A DNA stretch of 64,000 nucleotides, from the NCBI RefSeq assembly GCF_021496665.1, contig NZ_CP071246.1, forward strand, positions 1,612,001-1,676,000, written 5' to 3'. Positions 42,113 to 50,509 of the stretch are shown in pieces; the first letter of the stretch is position 1, and the number at the start of each line of letters is the position of its first letter. The position numbers were made by a program, and so were the translations under genes. This DNA comes from Corynebacterium sp. CNCTC7651 (GTDB lineage: Bacteria > Actinomycetota > Actinomycetes > Mycobacteriales > Mycobacteriaceae). The notes beneath the pieces are model-generated. The model did not search any database. It was not told the origin of the DNA and saw only the letters and a program-made list of their open reading frames with translations.

Positions 42113-43432
42113 TCACTTAGGCTCACACGAGTGCTCCGTACCGAATATCGCCTGAATAGTTCTCGGCGCCTCGATTTTTTGCTCCTGCCGTACCCAATTC
42201 GCACCTGCAGGACAGACAGCGAGTTGCTCCCGATTTCGAGCTAGATCAGCCCAAGCGGCCGCAAGCGCAGTCGCGTCTCCGGGCGGCACAACGACCCCAG
42301 CCTTTAACTGGAGGATAAGATCTGCTACTTCCCCTGAAGCAGCAAGGGTGATGTGCTGTCCGTTCGCCATTAACTCGTAGGTTTTGCTCGGCACCGTGGT
42401 ACTGAGAGATTTCCAGGGAGCTAACTGGACAAGCACCGTGTCAGCCAATAGATAGTTCTCCGCCAGTTCAGCTGGAGATACACGGTGCTGCATTTCGACT
42501 GGCACACCGAGAGAATCAGCCCGCTCCCGGCACGTTGACCAAGCTGCTCCATCTCCAATGATTCTCAAGGTCACCTCTACTCCGAGCTCATTTCTCGCTA
42601 TTCGAACTGCTTCAATCGCAGTTGTGAGTTGTTGTGCTCGACCGACTGTCCCCGCGTAGATAACCTTCAACGATGTCAGATCCCTTGTGAGTAATGGATC
42701 CGCAGATCCGGGTCTCGAAGCTGCGGCGGGAGGACAGGGTGTCGGGAACACATTTCGAACTACGTGAATGTCTGGTGGGTTCTTGGTAAGTCGGAAATCA
42801 CTGTCAAGTTTGGCCTTGTGGCCTTCGGTGGTGACTATTACGGTTTCTGCACGTTTAAGTACCCACAGGATTGACCCCTTTGCTGCCTTCTTCAAAAAGC
42901 TGACTACGAAGGAGCGCTCTGGGACCGTCAAAGTCCGATCGCCTGTCGTCTCACGGTTCCAATCCGCCATGTCATCCAGTATCTCGGGCCAAGCATCTCT
43001 GAGGTCGATGATGAATCGTCGTTTAGTGAAGCACGAAAAAATATAGGCAGAGAATAGAGAAGGGACCGCGGGTACGGTGCCGATGACTACATCGGGGCGC
43101 CTCTCACTGTCGAAGACCTCTTTGCGAAGAGCGGTCACGACGCTTCCTAATGCTACAAAGAGCTGATTCAACGCCCTAACCCTGATAGAAGTCCCTGAAA
43201 CCGAAAATGGGCTTCTATGAATAAGTTCTCCTCCGGGTCCTACCTCTTCACCTCGGAGGGCCGCCTCCGGCTCCCCGCTGACTGAGGTCGAAAGGTGACG
43301 CGCTGACGTTTTTGGAACTACTGCGACCACTTCGTGCCCCTGCTTCGTCAAAAGCTCCGACAACCATCGCCATCGTCTCTGTGGAACCCCGTCTTCTGGG
43401 TACCAATTCTGCGAAAACACGAGGATCTTCAA
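42113..43432 (-). CDS. GT4-family glycosyltransferase
   Basis: This 439-residue GT-B enzyme begins MKILVFSQNWYPEDGVPQRR (TTG start with AAGGA 6 nt upstream). It contains the glycine-rich N-terminal domain, a donor domain with VIYAGTVGRAQQLTTAIEAV, LRIIGDGAAWSTCRE, and a terminal VPSKTYELMANGQHITLAAS where the usual catalytic Glu is in KTYELMA. It is likely to transfer a sugar from a nucleotide donor to a lipid-linked polymer. It lies 13 bp from the CAU tRNA on the same strand. Confidence 0.85.
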   Translation of the reverse strand: MKILVFSQNWYPEDGVPQRRWRWLSELLTKQGHEVVAVVPKTSARHLSTSVSGEPEAALRGEEVGPGGELIHRSPFSVSGTSIRVRALNQLFVALGSVVTALRKEVFDSERRPDVVIGTVPAVPSLFSAYIFSCFTKRRFIIDLRDAWPEILDDMADWNRETTGDRTLTVPERSFVVSFLKKAAKGSILWVLKRAETVIVTTEGHKAKLDSDFRLTKNPPDIHVVRNVFPTPCPPAAASRPGSADPLLTRDLTSLKVIYAGTVGRAQQLTTAIEAVRIARNELGVEVTLRIIGDGAAWSTCRERADSLGVPVEMQHRVSPAELAENYLLADTVLVQLAPWKSLSTTVPSKTYELMANGQHITLAASGEVADLILQLKAGVVVPPGDATALAAAWADLARNREQLAVCPAGANWVRQEQKIEAPRTIQAIFGTEHSCEPK

Positions 43433-43445
43433 AAGCGTTCCTTAG

Positions 43446-43519
43446 TGGGGCCAGCGGGGCTCGAACCCGCGACCAGCGGATTATGAGTCCGCAGCTCTAA
43501 CCGACTGAGCTATAGCCCC
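43446..43519 (-). tRNA. tRNA with CAU anticodon (tRNA-Met or tRNA-Ile2)
   Basis: On the minus strand the acceptor GGGGCTA pairs with TGGCCCC, the D arm is GCTC/GAGC, the anticodon stem is GCGGA/TCCGC with loop CTCATAA, and the T arm is CGGG-TTCGAGC-CCCG. The anticodon CAT can be elongator methionine or, after lysidine modification, isoleucine AUA; the sequence alone does not settle it. CCA is not encoded. It stands inside the polysaccharide locus. Confidence 0.9.
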
Positions 43520-43647
43520 TAGTTACAACAGTTGCGCAACCCAATTGATATTAGCTGAGTCGAACTGATGCCGCGGCAGCAGACACCCCGCAGATTCGAG
43601 CACCTACAAGACTCGGAATTAGCAAAGTCAAGAGATACACTTCAGCC

Positions 43648-44877
43648 ATGCAATACGATGTCTGCGTGGTGGGGCTCGGCTACATCGGTCTCCCCACGGC
43701 GATCCTCCTCGCTAAATCTGGCAAAAAGACTCTCGGTGTCGATATCAACACCGATAGGATCCAAGCCATTGCTTCTGGGTCCCTTGAGATTTCAGAGCCT
43801 GGGCTGGCACCACTTCTGCAGGCCGTTGTCGACTCCGCCCAGCTCGAAGTCTCCACAAAACCTCACGGCAGTAAAGCATTCGTCATTGCGGTTCCAACTC
43901 CGTCTTGTGAGGACCACTCAGCGGACTTGGAGTTTGTATGGGCGGCCGTGGAGTCGATCATTCCTGTTCTCTCAGAAGGCAATCTAGTCGCAATCGAGTC
44001 GACGTGCCCTCCAGGTACCACAGTAAAAGTCGAGAGAAAGATCGTTGCCGCCCGTCCGGAGCTAGAGGGTTAAGTAGATGTCGCGTATTGCCCTGAGCGT
44101 ATCCTGCCCGGAAACGCCGTCGAAGAACTAAGAATTAACGACAGAACGATTGGCGGAACCACGGAACAGGCGTCGCGTCACGCGGCCGATCTATACAAGT
44201 CTTTTTGCGACGGTGAGCTTTTGATCACCGATGCCACATCCGCCGAAATGGTTAAACTCGCCGAGAACGCTTACCGCGACGTCAACATTGCTTTCGCCAA
44301 CGAACTTTCGCTTATTGCCGACACGCTTGACGTCGACCCATGGCAAGTCATTGAACTTGCCAACAGGCATCCCCGAGTGAACATCTTGAAACCAGGGCCA
44401 GGCGTTGGTGGCCACTGCATCGCGGTAGATCCCTGGTTCCTAATTGAGAGTGCGCCACAACAAGCTGAGATCACTCGAACTGCGCGGGAGGTCAATGACC
44501 GCAAACCCGACTGGGTAATTGCGAAAGCAGAGTCAATAATCGACCGACTGGACCCGCGCAAGGTCGCCATCTTGGGCTTGTCCTTTAAAGCAGACATTGA
44601 CGATCTGAGGCAGTCGCCTGCCCTCCAGATTGCCTCCGATCTTGCGTCTCGTAATCCAGAGACAAATTTCATCGCTGTCGAGCCGAACATTCGCGACACG
44701 CCTACGCAATTCAATACGCCCAACATTTCTTGGACCCCAGCATTGCCATCTGACGAAGAGCTTCAGCTCGTTGTGTGGCTTGTTGACCACCAGGAGTTTA
44801 GAAACGCGGAGTCATCGATCTATCGCACTGTCCCGATTTTGGACGCATGTGGAAACCGCTCTAGGCTAAGCCGGTAG
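43648..44877 (+). pseudogene. wecC: UDP-N-acetyl-D-mannosamine dehydrogenase interrupted by an in-frame TAA
   Basis: The frame is continuous from ATG 43648 to 44877 (409 sense-plus-stop positions) except for TAA at 44071-44073, after ...AARPELEG. Upstream are VGLGYIGLPTAILLAKSGKK and STCPPGTTVK; downstream are VDVAYCPERILPGN, the catalytic cysteine C257 in PGVGGHCIAVDPW and GLSFKADIDDLRQSP. WecC oxidises UDP-ManNAc to UDP-ManNAcA, the product expected for a polymer needing WecB. The single stop would cut the protein at 141 residues, before the catalytic cysteine. TACACT just before the ATG may be a -10. Loss, read-through or a sequencing error are all possible. Confidence 0.88.
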
Positions 44878-44883
44878 CCGAAA

Positions 44884-46032
44884 TTAGAACTGGTAGAGAT
44901 CGGAGAGGGCTTCTCTTACTTTCTCGACCGACTCGAAGTGCGAGTCTTCGTACCATTCGATGCCGCTGCGATCTAAAGCAGACTCTAGGCGGTCAAACAA
45001 CTCGCGGGGATACGCAGCGTAGTAGTTCGGATCCGCCCTGAGCATGAAGTCGAAGTCCTCGTCCACCAAACCTAGGTGGTCAAGAGACGGGCTGTCAGAG
45101 ACAATGCCCTCGGCGAGGTCTCCACGGCCGCAGGCCTTGAAGAAGAGGGCAGTTAGGTCGACTGCGAAGTTTTGGCCGAATGTGTAGTGAACGCGCTGGC
45201 CTACCGGGAGCGCAGGCAACTCTAAGTCGAGGCCTGACCTCTCGGCAACTACCCGCGCTAGCGCAATTTTTCGGAAGAACTTCTCTTCGCCTGGGTTGGC
45301 AAGCGAGTAAAGTGATTCCGCCAATAAGTCCGGACGATGCGCCAGTACGGTGAGAACTGTCCCAGCTTCTGAAATCCCGGCGACTGGCGCTGCGTTTGTG
45401 AATCCGGCCATCCTAAAGGGCGGGAAGGTGAAGTTTCCTTTAGCTGGTTCCTTTAAATGTAACTGCCCAGCCTCAAGAATTGAACCGAATGAGAAGTACT
45501 GCGCCTTGATCTGGTCTGCAAGGAGTAACGGACCTATACCCATGAAAGACCAGCTGTTATATCGGAGGTCTGTTTCGATGAGGTTGGTTCTAATTGTGTG
45601 GGTATCAAACCTCTGGAAAAACGCTTTCTCTCTTGAAAACCGGCCGCCCAAATCCAGCGACACAAGGACGGGGTCACCGAGCAGAAAGTATGATGCTAGC
45701 GAGTCCAAGCCGCCACTGAAATTTAGGACTGCTTTGCCGTTATCGCGCGAATAACTTGTAGATTCAGCACCGGACTCAGCAAAAACCTCAGATTGAGTCC
45801 AATCACCAATGCCCTTGGCGACGTCGTCACTGACGGCGAAGTCAAAGTTGATCTCGTCGAATACAGTGCCGCACAAGGTGCTAAGAGCAATAGCTAAGGA
45901 ATCCTCCTCGATGAGAGTCGGTTCCTCGAACTCAAAAACCAGCCGCTCGGTTTTGCTCTCTGTGGCTACATTCAGCTCGAGAGTACGGGTATCCCACTCC
46001 AGGGGGCTAAATCTAATGGTGTTCATCTGCAC
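44884..46032 (-). CDS. PP-loop (ATP pyrophosphatase-like) protein in the polysaccharide export operon
   Basis: This 382-residue protein has an N-terminal strand-rich part and then AVLNFSGGLDSLASYFLLG; SGGLDS at 106-111 is the PP-loop of N-type ATP pyrophosphatases (QueC, asparagine synthetase, ThiI-like enzymes), which adenylate a substrate with release of pyrophosphate. No glutaminase or zinc motif is seen. The gene ends an operon with the ABC exporter ATPase (2 bp away), so the likely substrate is a sugar or polymer precursor rather than tRNA. The specific reaction is unknown. Confidence 0.72.
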   Translation of the reverse strand: MQMNTIRFSPLEWDTRTLELNVATESKTERLVFEFEEPTLIEEDSLAIALSTLCGTVFDEINFDFAVSDDVAKGIGDWTQSEVFAESGAESTSYSRDNGKAVLNFSGGLDSLASYFLLGDPVLVSLDLGGRFSREKAFFQRFDTHTIRTNLIETDLRYNSWSFMGIGPLLLADQIKAQYFSFGSILEAGQLHLKEPAKGNFTFPPFRMAGFTNAAPVAGISEAGTVLTVLAHRPDLLAESLYSLANPGEEKFFRKIALARVVAERSGLDLELPALPVGQRVHYTFGQNFAVDLTALFFKACGRGDLAEGIVSDSPSLDHLGLVDEDFDFMLRADPNYYAAYPRELFDRLESALDRSGIEWYEDSHFESVEKVREALSDLYQF

Positions 46033-46033
46033 G

Positions 46034-46888
46034 TCACCCCTCTTCTGAAGTGAACTCGATCTCGGGTTTCACATATTCGGCCCGAATAGATTCGATATAA
46101 CCAGCTTGCTCTCCGCGCTTGATTCTGCCAGTCCACTCCCTGTACTCACCTACAACGCGATCTGAGGGACCATCTGAGATGATTTCTCCTCGGTGGATCC
46201 AAATAGAACGATTGCAGTTATTCAAGATCTGATCTGGCGAGTGCGAGACTAGGAACAGGTTTCCAGCCTCATCCAGAAGTTTAGACATCCTGTCGCGGGC
46301 TCGATCTGCAAAAGCCGCATCGCCCGTTGAAAGGGCTTCGTCAACAAGCAGAATTTCTGGTTTTACTGCAGTCGAGATCGCGAAACCCAACCTGGCGCCT
46401 TGACCTGCCGAATAGGTGCGCAGCGGCCGATCTATTGCGTCACCAATGTCAGCCCACTCTGAAATGCCAGGTTCAATCTCTAGAGCCTCATCTCTGCTCA
46501 TCCCGAGCGCAAGACAACCCAAGATTACATTTTGTCTACCCGTAAGATACGGCTGAAGCGCTGGCGCAACCCCAAGCAATAATGGCTGTGAGCGGACAAG
46601 AACTGTACCCTTGGTAGGCGGTTCCGCGCCGGCGACGAGTTTAAGGAAAGTCGATTTACCCGAGCCATTCTGGCCAATTACGCCAACTGATTCACCGCGC
46701 GTTGAAAGGAAATTGGTAGGTCGAAGCGAGTGTACGTAGCGGGTGCGCCGACCTTTTGGACTCTCACCGGATTTCTTACCGGCATCCCTGGATTTGGAAT
46801 CGGTAACAACGTAAGTCTTGTTCGCCTCTCGCATGACCACCATTGGTTCAGGCGACTGCCCCGAGGTGTTATGAGAAAGACTTTGCAT
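46034..46888 (-). CDS. ABC transporter ATPase for polysaccharide export (Wzt/TagH type)
   Basis: This 284-residue ATPase has Walker A VIGQNGSGKSTFLKLVAG (GQNGSGKST at 72-80), the Q-loop region QPLLLGVAPAL, signature YSAGQGARLGFAI and Walker B EILLVDEALSTGD, with the H-loop in LVSHSPDQI. The signature has AGQGA rather than SSGM-type residues, as in polymer-export ATPases. It overlaps the permease gene by about 20 bp. It has no extra C-terminal carbohydrate-binding domain, in contrast to some Wzt proteins. Confidence 0.9.
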   Translation of the reverse strand: MQSLSHNTSGQSPEPMVVMREANKTYVVTDSKSRDAGKKSGESPKGRRTRYVHSLRPTNFLSTRGESVGVIGQNGSGKSTFLKLVAGAEPPTKGTVLVRSQPLLLGVAPALQPYLTGRQNVILGCLALGMSRDEALEIEPGISEWADIGDAIDRPLRTYSAGQGARLGFAISTAVKPEILLVDEALSTGDAAFADRARDRMSKLLDEAGNLFLVSHSPDQILNNCNRSIWIHRGEIISDGPSDRVVGEYREWTGRIKRGEQAGYIESIRAEYVKPEIEFTSEEG

Positions 46889-47804
46889 AACGCTTTTCTG
46901 GCCCCCAGAAGTATACAAATCCTACTACGAAGGTGCCCAAAGCCCATCCAGTGAGAATCAACCACTCCTGCAACGAGGGAACATTTCCATACATTACCAC
47001 ATCGCGGAAAGCCCGGATGAAGCGATAAGCAGGGTTAGCGCTGAAAATCTGGTAGATCAAAGGGTCCTGGGCGAAACGTTCGATGGAATAGAAAATTCCC
47101 GACGAGAACATCCAGCCACGCATAAACAAATCGAGCAGCACCCGTGTCTCTGGCAATAAGGCGGTCATCCTAGCGGCGATGAACATCAAACCAGTGCCGA
47201 AAGTAACGGCAAGGAAAAACAACGGAACAGTTAGTACGACTGTCCATGAGGGAACCGCGGGTGCTTGAAATGCTAGCGCGACCACGATCGCAACGACGAT
47301 GGAGGGCAAAGTGTCGTAGATGTAGCGTAATGCGTTTGAGAGCACCACCGCTGCCCGAGGGAACGAGAACGTCTGCAACATGCTCCGGTTGGCCTCGAGA
47401 AGCCCAACACCGCCCATAAGCATGCGGCTGGTAGCGCTGAAGACAGCCATGCCGATGATGACATACCCAACGAAGTTGTCGATGCCCCGATTAGTTTTGA
47501 GAAGAAGGCCGAAAATTGCCCCGTACATCAGAGCTTCCAACACCGGGTTGGCTATGAGCCAAAATTGCCACCACCGGTAGTTGCGGGTGGTTCGAAATGC
47601 CTTCGCTTTCGCATCTGCGAAAATAAAGTCACGGCGCCTTCGCAGCTCTTTGATGTATTCGCCAAAGGAAAGGGTGTGTCGAACCACACGGAGTTTACTG
47701 TCATCCACGACAATTCGAGCACCGTCAGTACCGGAATGCGCCTCTCGCAGGCTAACTTCCGATATCGCGCCTGATGTTCCAGTCGCGTTTTTCGAGTCTT
47801 CCAC
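46869..47804 (-). CDS. ABC-2 type permease for polysaccharide export (Wzm/TagG type)
   Basis: This 311-residue membrane protein has a soluble N-terminus (about 70 residues), then six likely helices, with YRWWQFWLIANPVLEALMYG ahead of the first and ETRVLLDLFMRGWMFSSGIF later, typical of ABC-2 exporters of O-antigen, teichoic acid and capsule. It pairs with the overlapping ATPase gene. The GTG start lies 4 bp after the previous stop. It should move the lipid-linked polymer across the membrane. Confidence 0.9.
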   Translation of the reverse strand: MEDSKNATGTSGAISEVSLREAHSGTDGARIVVDDSKLRVVRHTLSFGEYIKELRRRRDFIFADAKAKAFRTTRNYRWWQFWLIANPVLEALMYGAIFGLLLKTNRGIDNFVGYVIIGMAVFSATSRMLMGGVGLLEANRSMLQTFSFPRAAVVLSNALRYIYDTLPSIVVAIVVALAFQAPAVPSWTVVLTVPLFFLAVTFGTGLMFIAARMTALLPETRVLLDLFMRGWMFSSGIFYSIERFAQDPLIYQIFSANPAYRFIRAFRDVVMYGNVPSLQEWLILTGWALGTFVVGFVYFWGPEKRYAKSFS

Positions 47805-47808
47805 GTGG

Positions 47809-49914
47809 CTACCCTACAACGTCCTGGTGCTGGGCAAAATCGTGCAACACGGTCATCAGTGTCTCGCTGATCTCCTCCACGTGGTCTCCCGCCGTGACGT
47901 AAGCCAGCTGGGAGCTGGATAGCGGCGATCCAGCCTCAACAACACCCCAGATCGGCGTGCCCGACCCCAAGTAGTCCGCGTACTTCGACGGAAGGAACGG
48001 ATTGCGACCATAGAAGCCAGATGTGGTGGTGTCGGTCACCAGTAAAATGTCCATCTTTCGCGAAAGACTCAGGAATTCTAGGTAGGACCGGTACCCGTTC
48101 ACTCTCACGGGAGTGCCCACCGGCGCATCGAGTTCCACCGGACTATTGGTGAAAATGTGAAGGCGAATCCGCTCTCGATCCTGAGGCTGCAGCGACGCGA
48201 CAGCATCGAGGACGTTTCCGATGCCCCTGTTCGGGTAGAAGGCACCGAAGTAAGCGATGTCGACGGTGCTTTTGTTCAGTGGGTAATCGCAAGGCTCGAC
48301 CCCGAAGAGACCAGGCTGTGGGACAGGGTGGCCGGCGATCGTGGATTTCGCACGGACGAGTGCAGCGAAGGATTCATCGTAGAGTTCCAACATCACCTCA
48401 CGCTGGGCTTCATTCGTAAAGACCAACTCGTCCGCCATGGCCAACGTCGCTTTCTCAACAACCTCAAACAAGGTGTGCGACTCGCTGTCCATTTGCCATT
48501 CAGCGGCGTGGAGCATTGAGCGGGCGATTGAGTCGTCACCGAGCGGGCCTGGCCGAAGCTGCCCATCAATGCCACGCGCGAGAGGGTCCGAGAACTCCGC
48601 GATCCAACGGACTTCGGGGTGTTGCTGCTTGTATGCAAACGCGGCGACGTGGGAGGCAATCCAAAGAGCTCGGGAGTAAATGGACTTGTAGTTGTTTTCC
48701 GATTCCTCAGCTACTCGGTTTGCATCTGCTGCCCAACTCGAGATTGCATCCCAATTGGCAAACGACGTAGGGGTTTCGAGCACAATGTGGTTGCGCACCC
48801 AACGTTGGATTACACCGTAGAAGCGATCGTCTTGCTCCCGGACCGCGCGCATGTCGTTGCTGATGACATCCACAACGTCGCCCGCGTTCATGATGCGTTT
48901 GGCCATTACGTTGGAGCTGGTGTCTGCGTCCGGCGGGAAGCAGTAGGCGAAAACGAGAGTCTTAGCCTCTCCTTTATCAAAAAGGTCCCAGGGGAAATCG
49001 GAGAAGCCTCTATAGGCGATAGCGTCCAATGCCTTTCGCCCGATTGGCGAATCCGCATGTTGCGCGTGGAAGCGGGCGATGAAGCCCGCCTGCGCCTTGA
49101 CGAGAGCCTGTTGAGCGACTTGGTTTGCCTCAGGCACCTCCATACCGCGGATGAGTTCGATGGCATCGAGGCGCTCGTCGACCGAGAACTCGAAGTCATC
49201 GCGGCGCGACACCGAACCTTCCGTGATGGTCCGGAGGTAGCGAGCCCCATCCGCGTCCTGCACGGGCCGCAGTTTCAGATTGGAGCGACGCAAAAGTTGA
49301 GCAAAGAAGACAACATCTTCGCCGGATGCGAGGTTCTCGGGAAACTCGGCGTCGGCAAGCAAGCCCCAATGGACCAGCTTGCAAGCAACAAACCCGAGGG
49401 CCCAAGGAGAGTCAGCCAGCTCCGTAGATTTGCGCGGCAGAGCAGCTATGCGGTCCTCCAGCGTATTGGAAGGTTGCGCGCCACTCTCATGCATGTTGGT
49501 GATGCCGGTTATGGCAATGGTCTGGGGTTCTGCAGCGCGCTTGAGTTGTGAAAGGTATTCGGGCTCGATGCGGTCATCATCGTCGAGGAAGGTCACGTAT
49601 TCGCGCGTACAAGCTGCGAGACCGATGTTGCGGGCACGCCCCGCACCGGGAGTCTCGGAGCGGATGTACACCCAAGTGATTCCATCTTGATCCACACCGT
49701 TGCGGAGGCCCTCTACAACGTCCCGGGCCGGCGCTTCGGGGCCGTTATCAACAACGACCACTTCGATGTCACTGTGGTCGATGGTTTGGGCTACCACGGA
49801 TTCCAGTGCAGTTCGCAGCTGTTCTCCACCTCTGTAGGAAGGAACGATCACGCTGATCCCAGCGCGGCGAGGTGGTTGCTGGACTACTGGTGGTAGATCG
49901 AGCGGCCGGCTCAT
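47809..49914 (-). CDS. Fused glycosyltransferase (GT2 domain plus GT4-like domain)
   Basis: This 701-residue protein has an N-terminal GT2 domain (about residues 20-250: ISVIVPSYRGGEQLRTALES, VVVVDNGPEAPARD, TFLDDDDRIEPEY) and, from about 330, a second catalytic unit that resembles GT-B enzymes (FAYCFPPDADTSSNVMAKRI ... IAYFGAFYPNRGIGNVLDAV ... FLPSKYADYLGSGTPIWGVV). Such fusions can build a disaccharide unit. The start at 49914 overlaps the upstream stop (ATGA), so the genes are coupled. It precedes the exporter. Confidence 0.85.
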   Translation of the reverse strand: MSRPLDLPPVVQQPPRRAGISVIVPSYRGGEQLRTALESVVAQTIDHSDIEVVVVDNGPEAPARDVVEGLRNGVDQDGITWVYIRSETPGAGRARNIGLAACTREYVTFLDDDDRIEPEYLSQLKRAAEPQTIAITGITNMHESGAQPSNTLEDRIAALPRKSTELADSPWALGFVACKLVHWGLLADAEFPENLASGEDVVFFAQLLRRSNLKLRPVQDADGARYLRTITEGSVSRRDDFEFSVDERLDAIELIRGMEVPEANQVAQQALVKAQAGFIARFHAQHADSPIGRKALDAIAYRGFSDFPWDLFDKGEAKTLVFAYCFPPDADTSSNVMAKRIMNAGDVVDVISNDMRAVREQDDRFYGVIQRWVRNHIVLETPTSFANWDAISSWAADANRVAEESENNYKSIYSRALWIASHVAAFAYKQQHPEVRWIAEFSDPLARGIDGQLRPGPLGDDSIARSMLHAAEWQMDSESHTLFEVVEKATLAMADELVFTNEAQREVMLELYDESFAALVRAKSTIAGHPVPQPGLFGVEPCDYPLNKSTVDIAYFGAFYPNRGIGNVLDAVASLQPQDRERIRLHIFTNSPVELDAPVGTPVRVNGYRSYLEFLSLSRKMDILLVTDTTTSGFYGRNPFLPSKYADYLGSGTPIWGVVEAGSPLSSSQLAYVTAGDHVEEISETLMTVLHDFAQHQDVVG

Positions 49915-50489
49915 TGGGTCCTCCTCATCATTGCACCCCATGTGCGGAGCGCTTGCTTCCTCACTGGGCCAGGAAGGTGCGGGTAGATCGCCTTGCCTAG
50001 GGGCTTTACTCGCCCCAACATCTTGGAGGCACGCGTTTGCGTGATTGGGGTTGGCTGGGTCTTCGGTGAACCAATTGGCGTGGACGCTCCGCCACCGGCA
50101 CTACGCTCAAGTGCTTCGTAACCGTCTCTCCACTGCACCAGTAGATCCACAAGACGACGGGAGTTTTCGAACGCATCTCCGCGCCGCAGCCACAGCGCAT
50201 CACCTTCGAGCTCCAGAAGCAGGCCGGAGAATTCAGTTTCGCGTCCGCTCAGCTCACCGATTCGCCGGCTTGGTACGTAAAATTCGACCCGGGGATGGTC
50301 GTCGGCCGGGTCGATCCGGTAGTTACCGACCACGTTGACACAGCCGATAGCTTGCGGGAAGCGCTCGAGTAAAGCATTAAAAGCCTCAAGGTCAGATGTA
50401 ACTACGCACCCATCAACCAACATCCCTTGAGGGATCTCTCTGCCGTTGGGGGTGAGAAATATTGTCCGAGCCTCAGTTTCTCGCGCCAA
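49911..50489 (-). CDS. Hypothetical protein between wecB and the fused glycosyltransferase
   Basis: This 192-residue protein starts at a TTG (MARETEARTIFLTPNGREIP) with AGGAGG upstream. It has a soluble N-terminal half and a basic C-terminal tail (GRVKPLGKAIYPHLPGPVRK). No family is recognised. It is coupled to the downstream glycosyltransferase and lies 20 bp after wecB. Confidence 0.65.
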   Translation of the reverse strand: MARETEARTIFLTPNGREIPQGMLVDGCVVTSDLEAFNALLERFPQAIGCVNVVGNYRIDPADDHPRVEFYVPSRRIGELSGRETEFSGLLLELEGDALWLRRGDAFENSRRLVDLLVQWRDGYEALERSAGGGASTPIGSPKTQPTPITQTRASKMLGRVKPLGKAIYPHLPGPVRKQALRTWGAMMRRTQ

Positions 50490-50509
50490 CGCAGAAACCT
50501 CCTTGCTTT

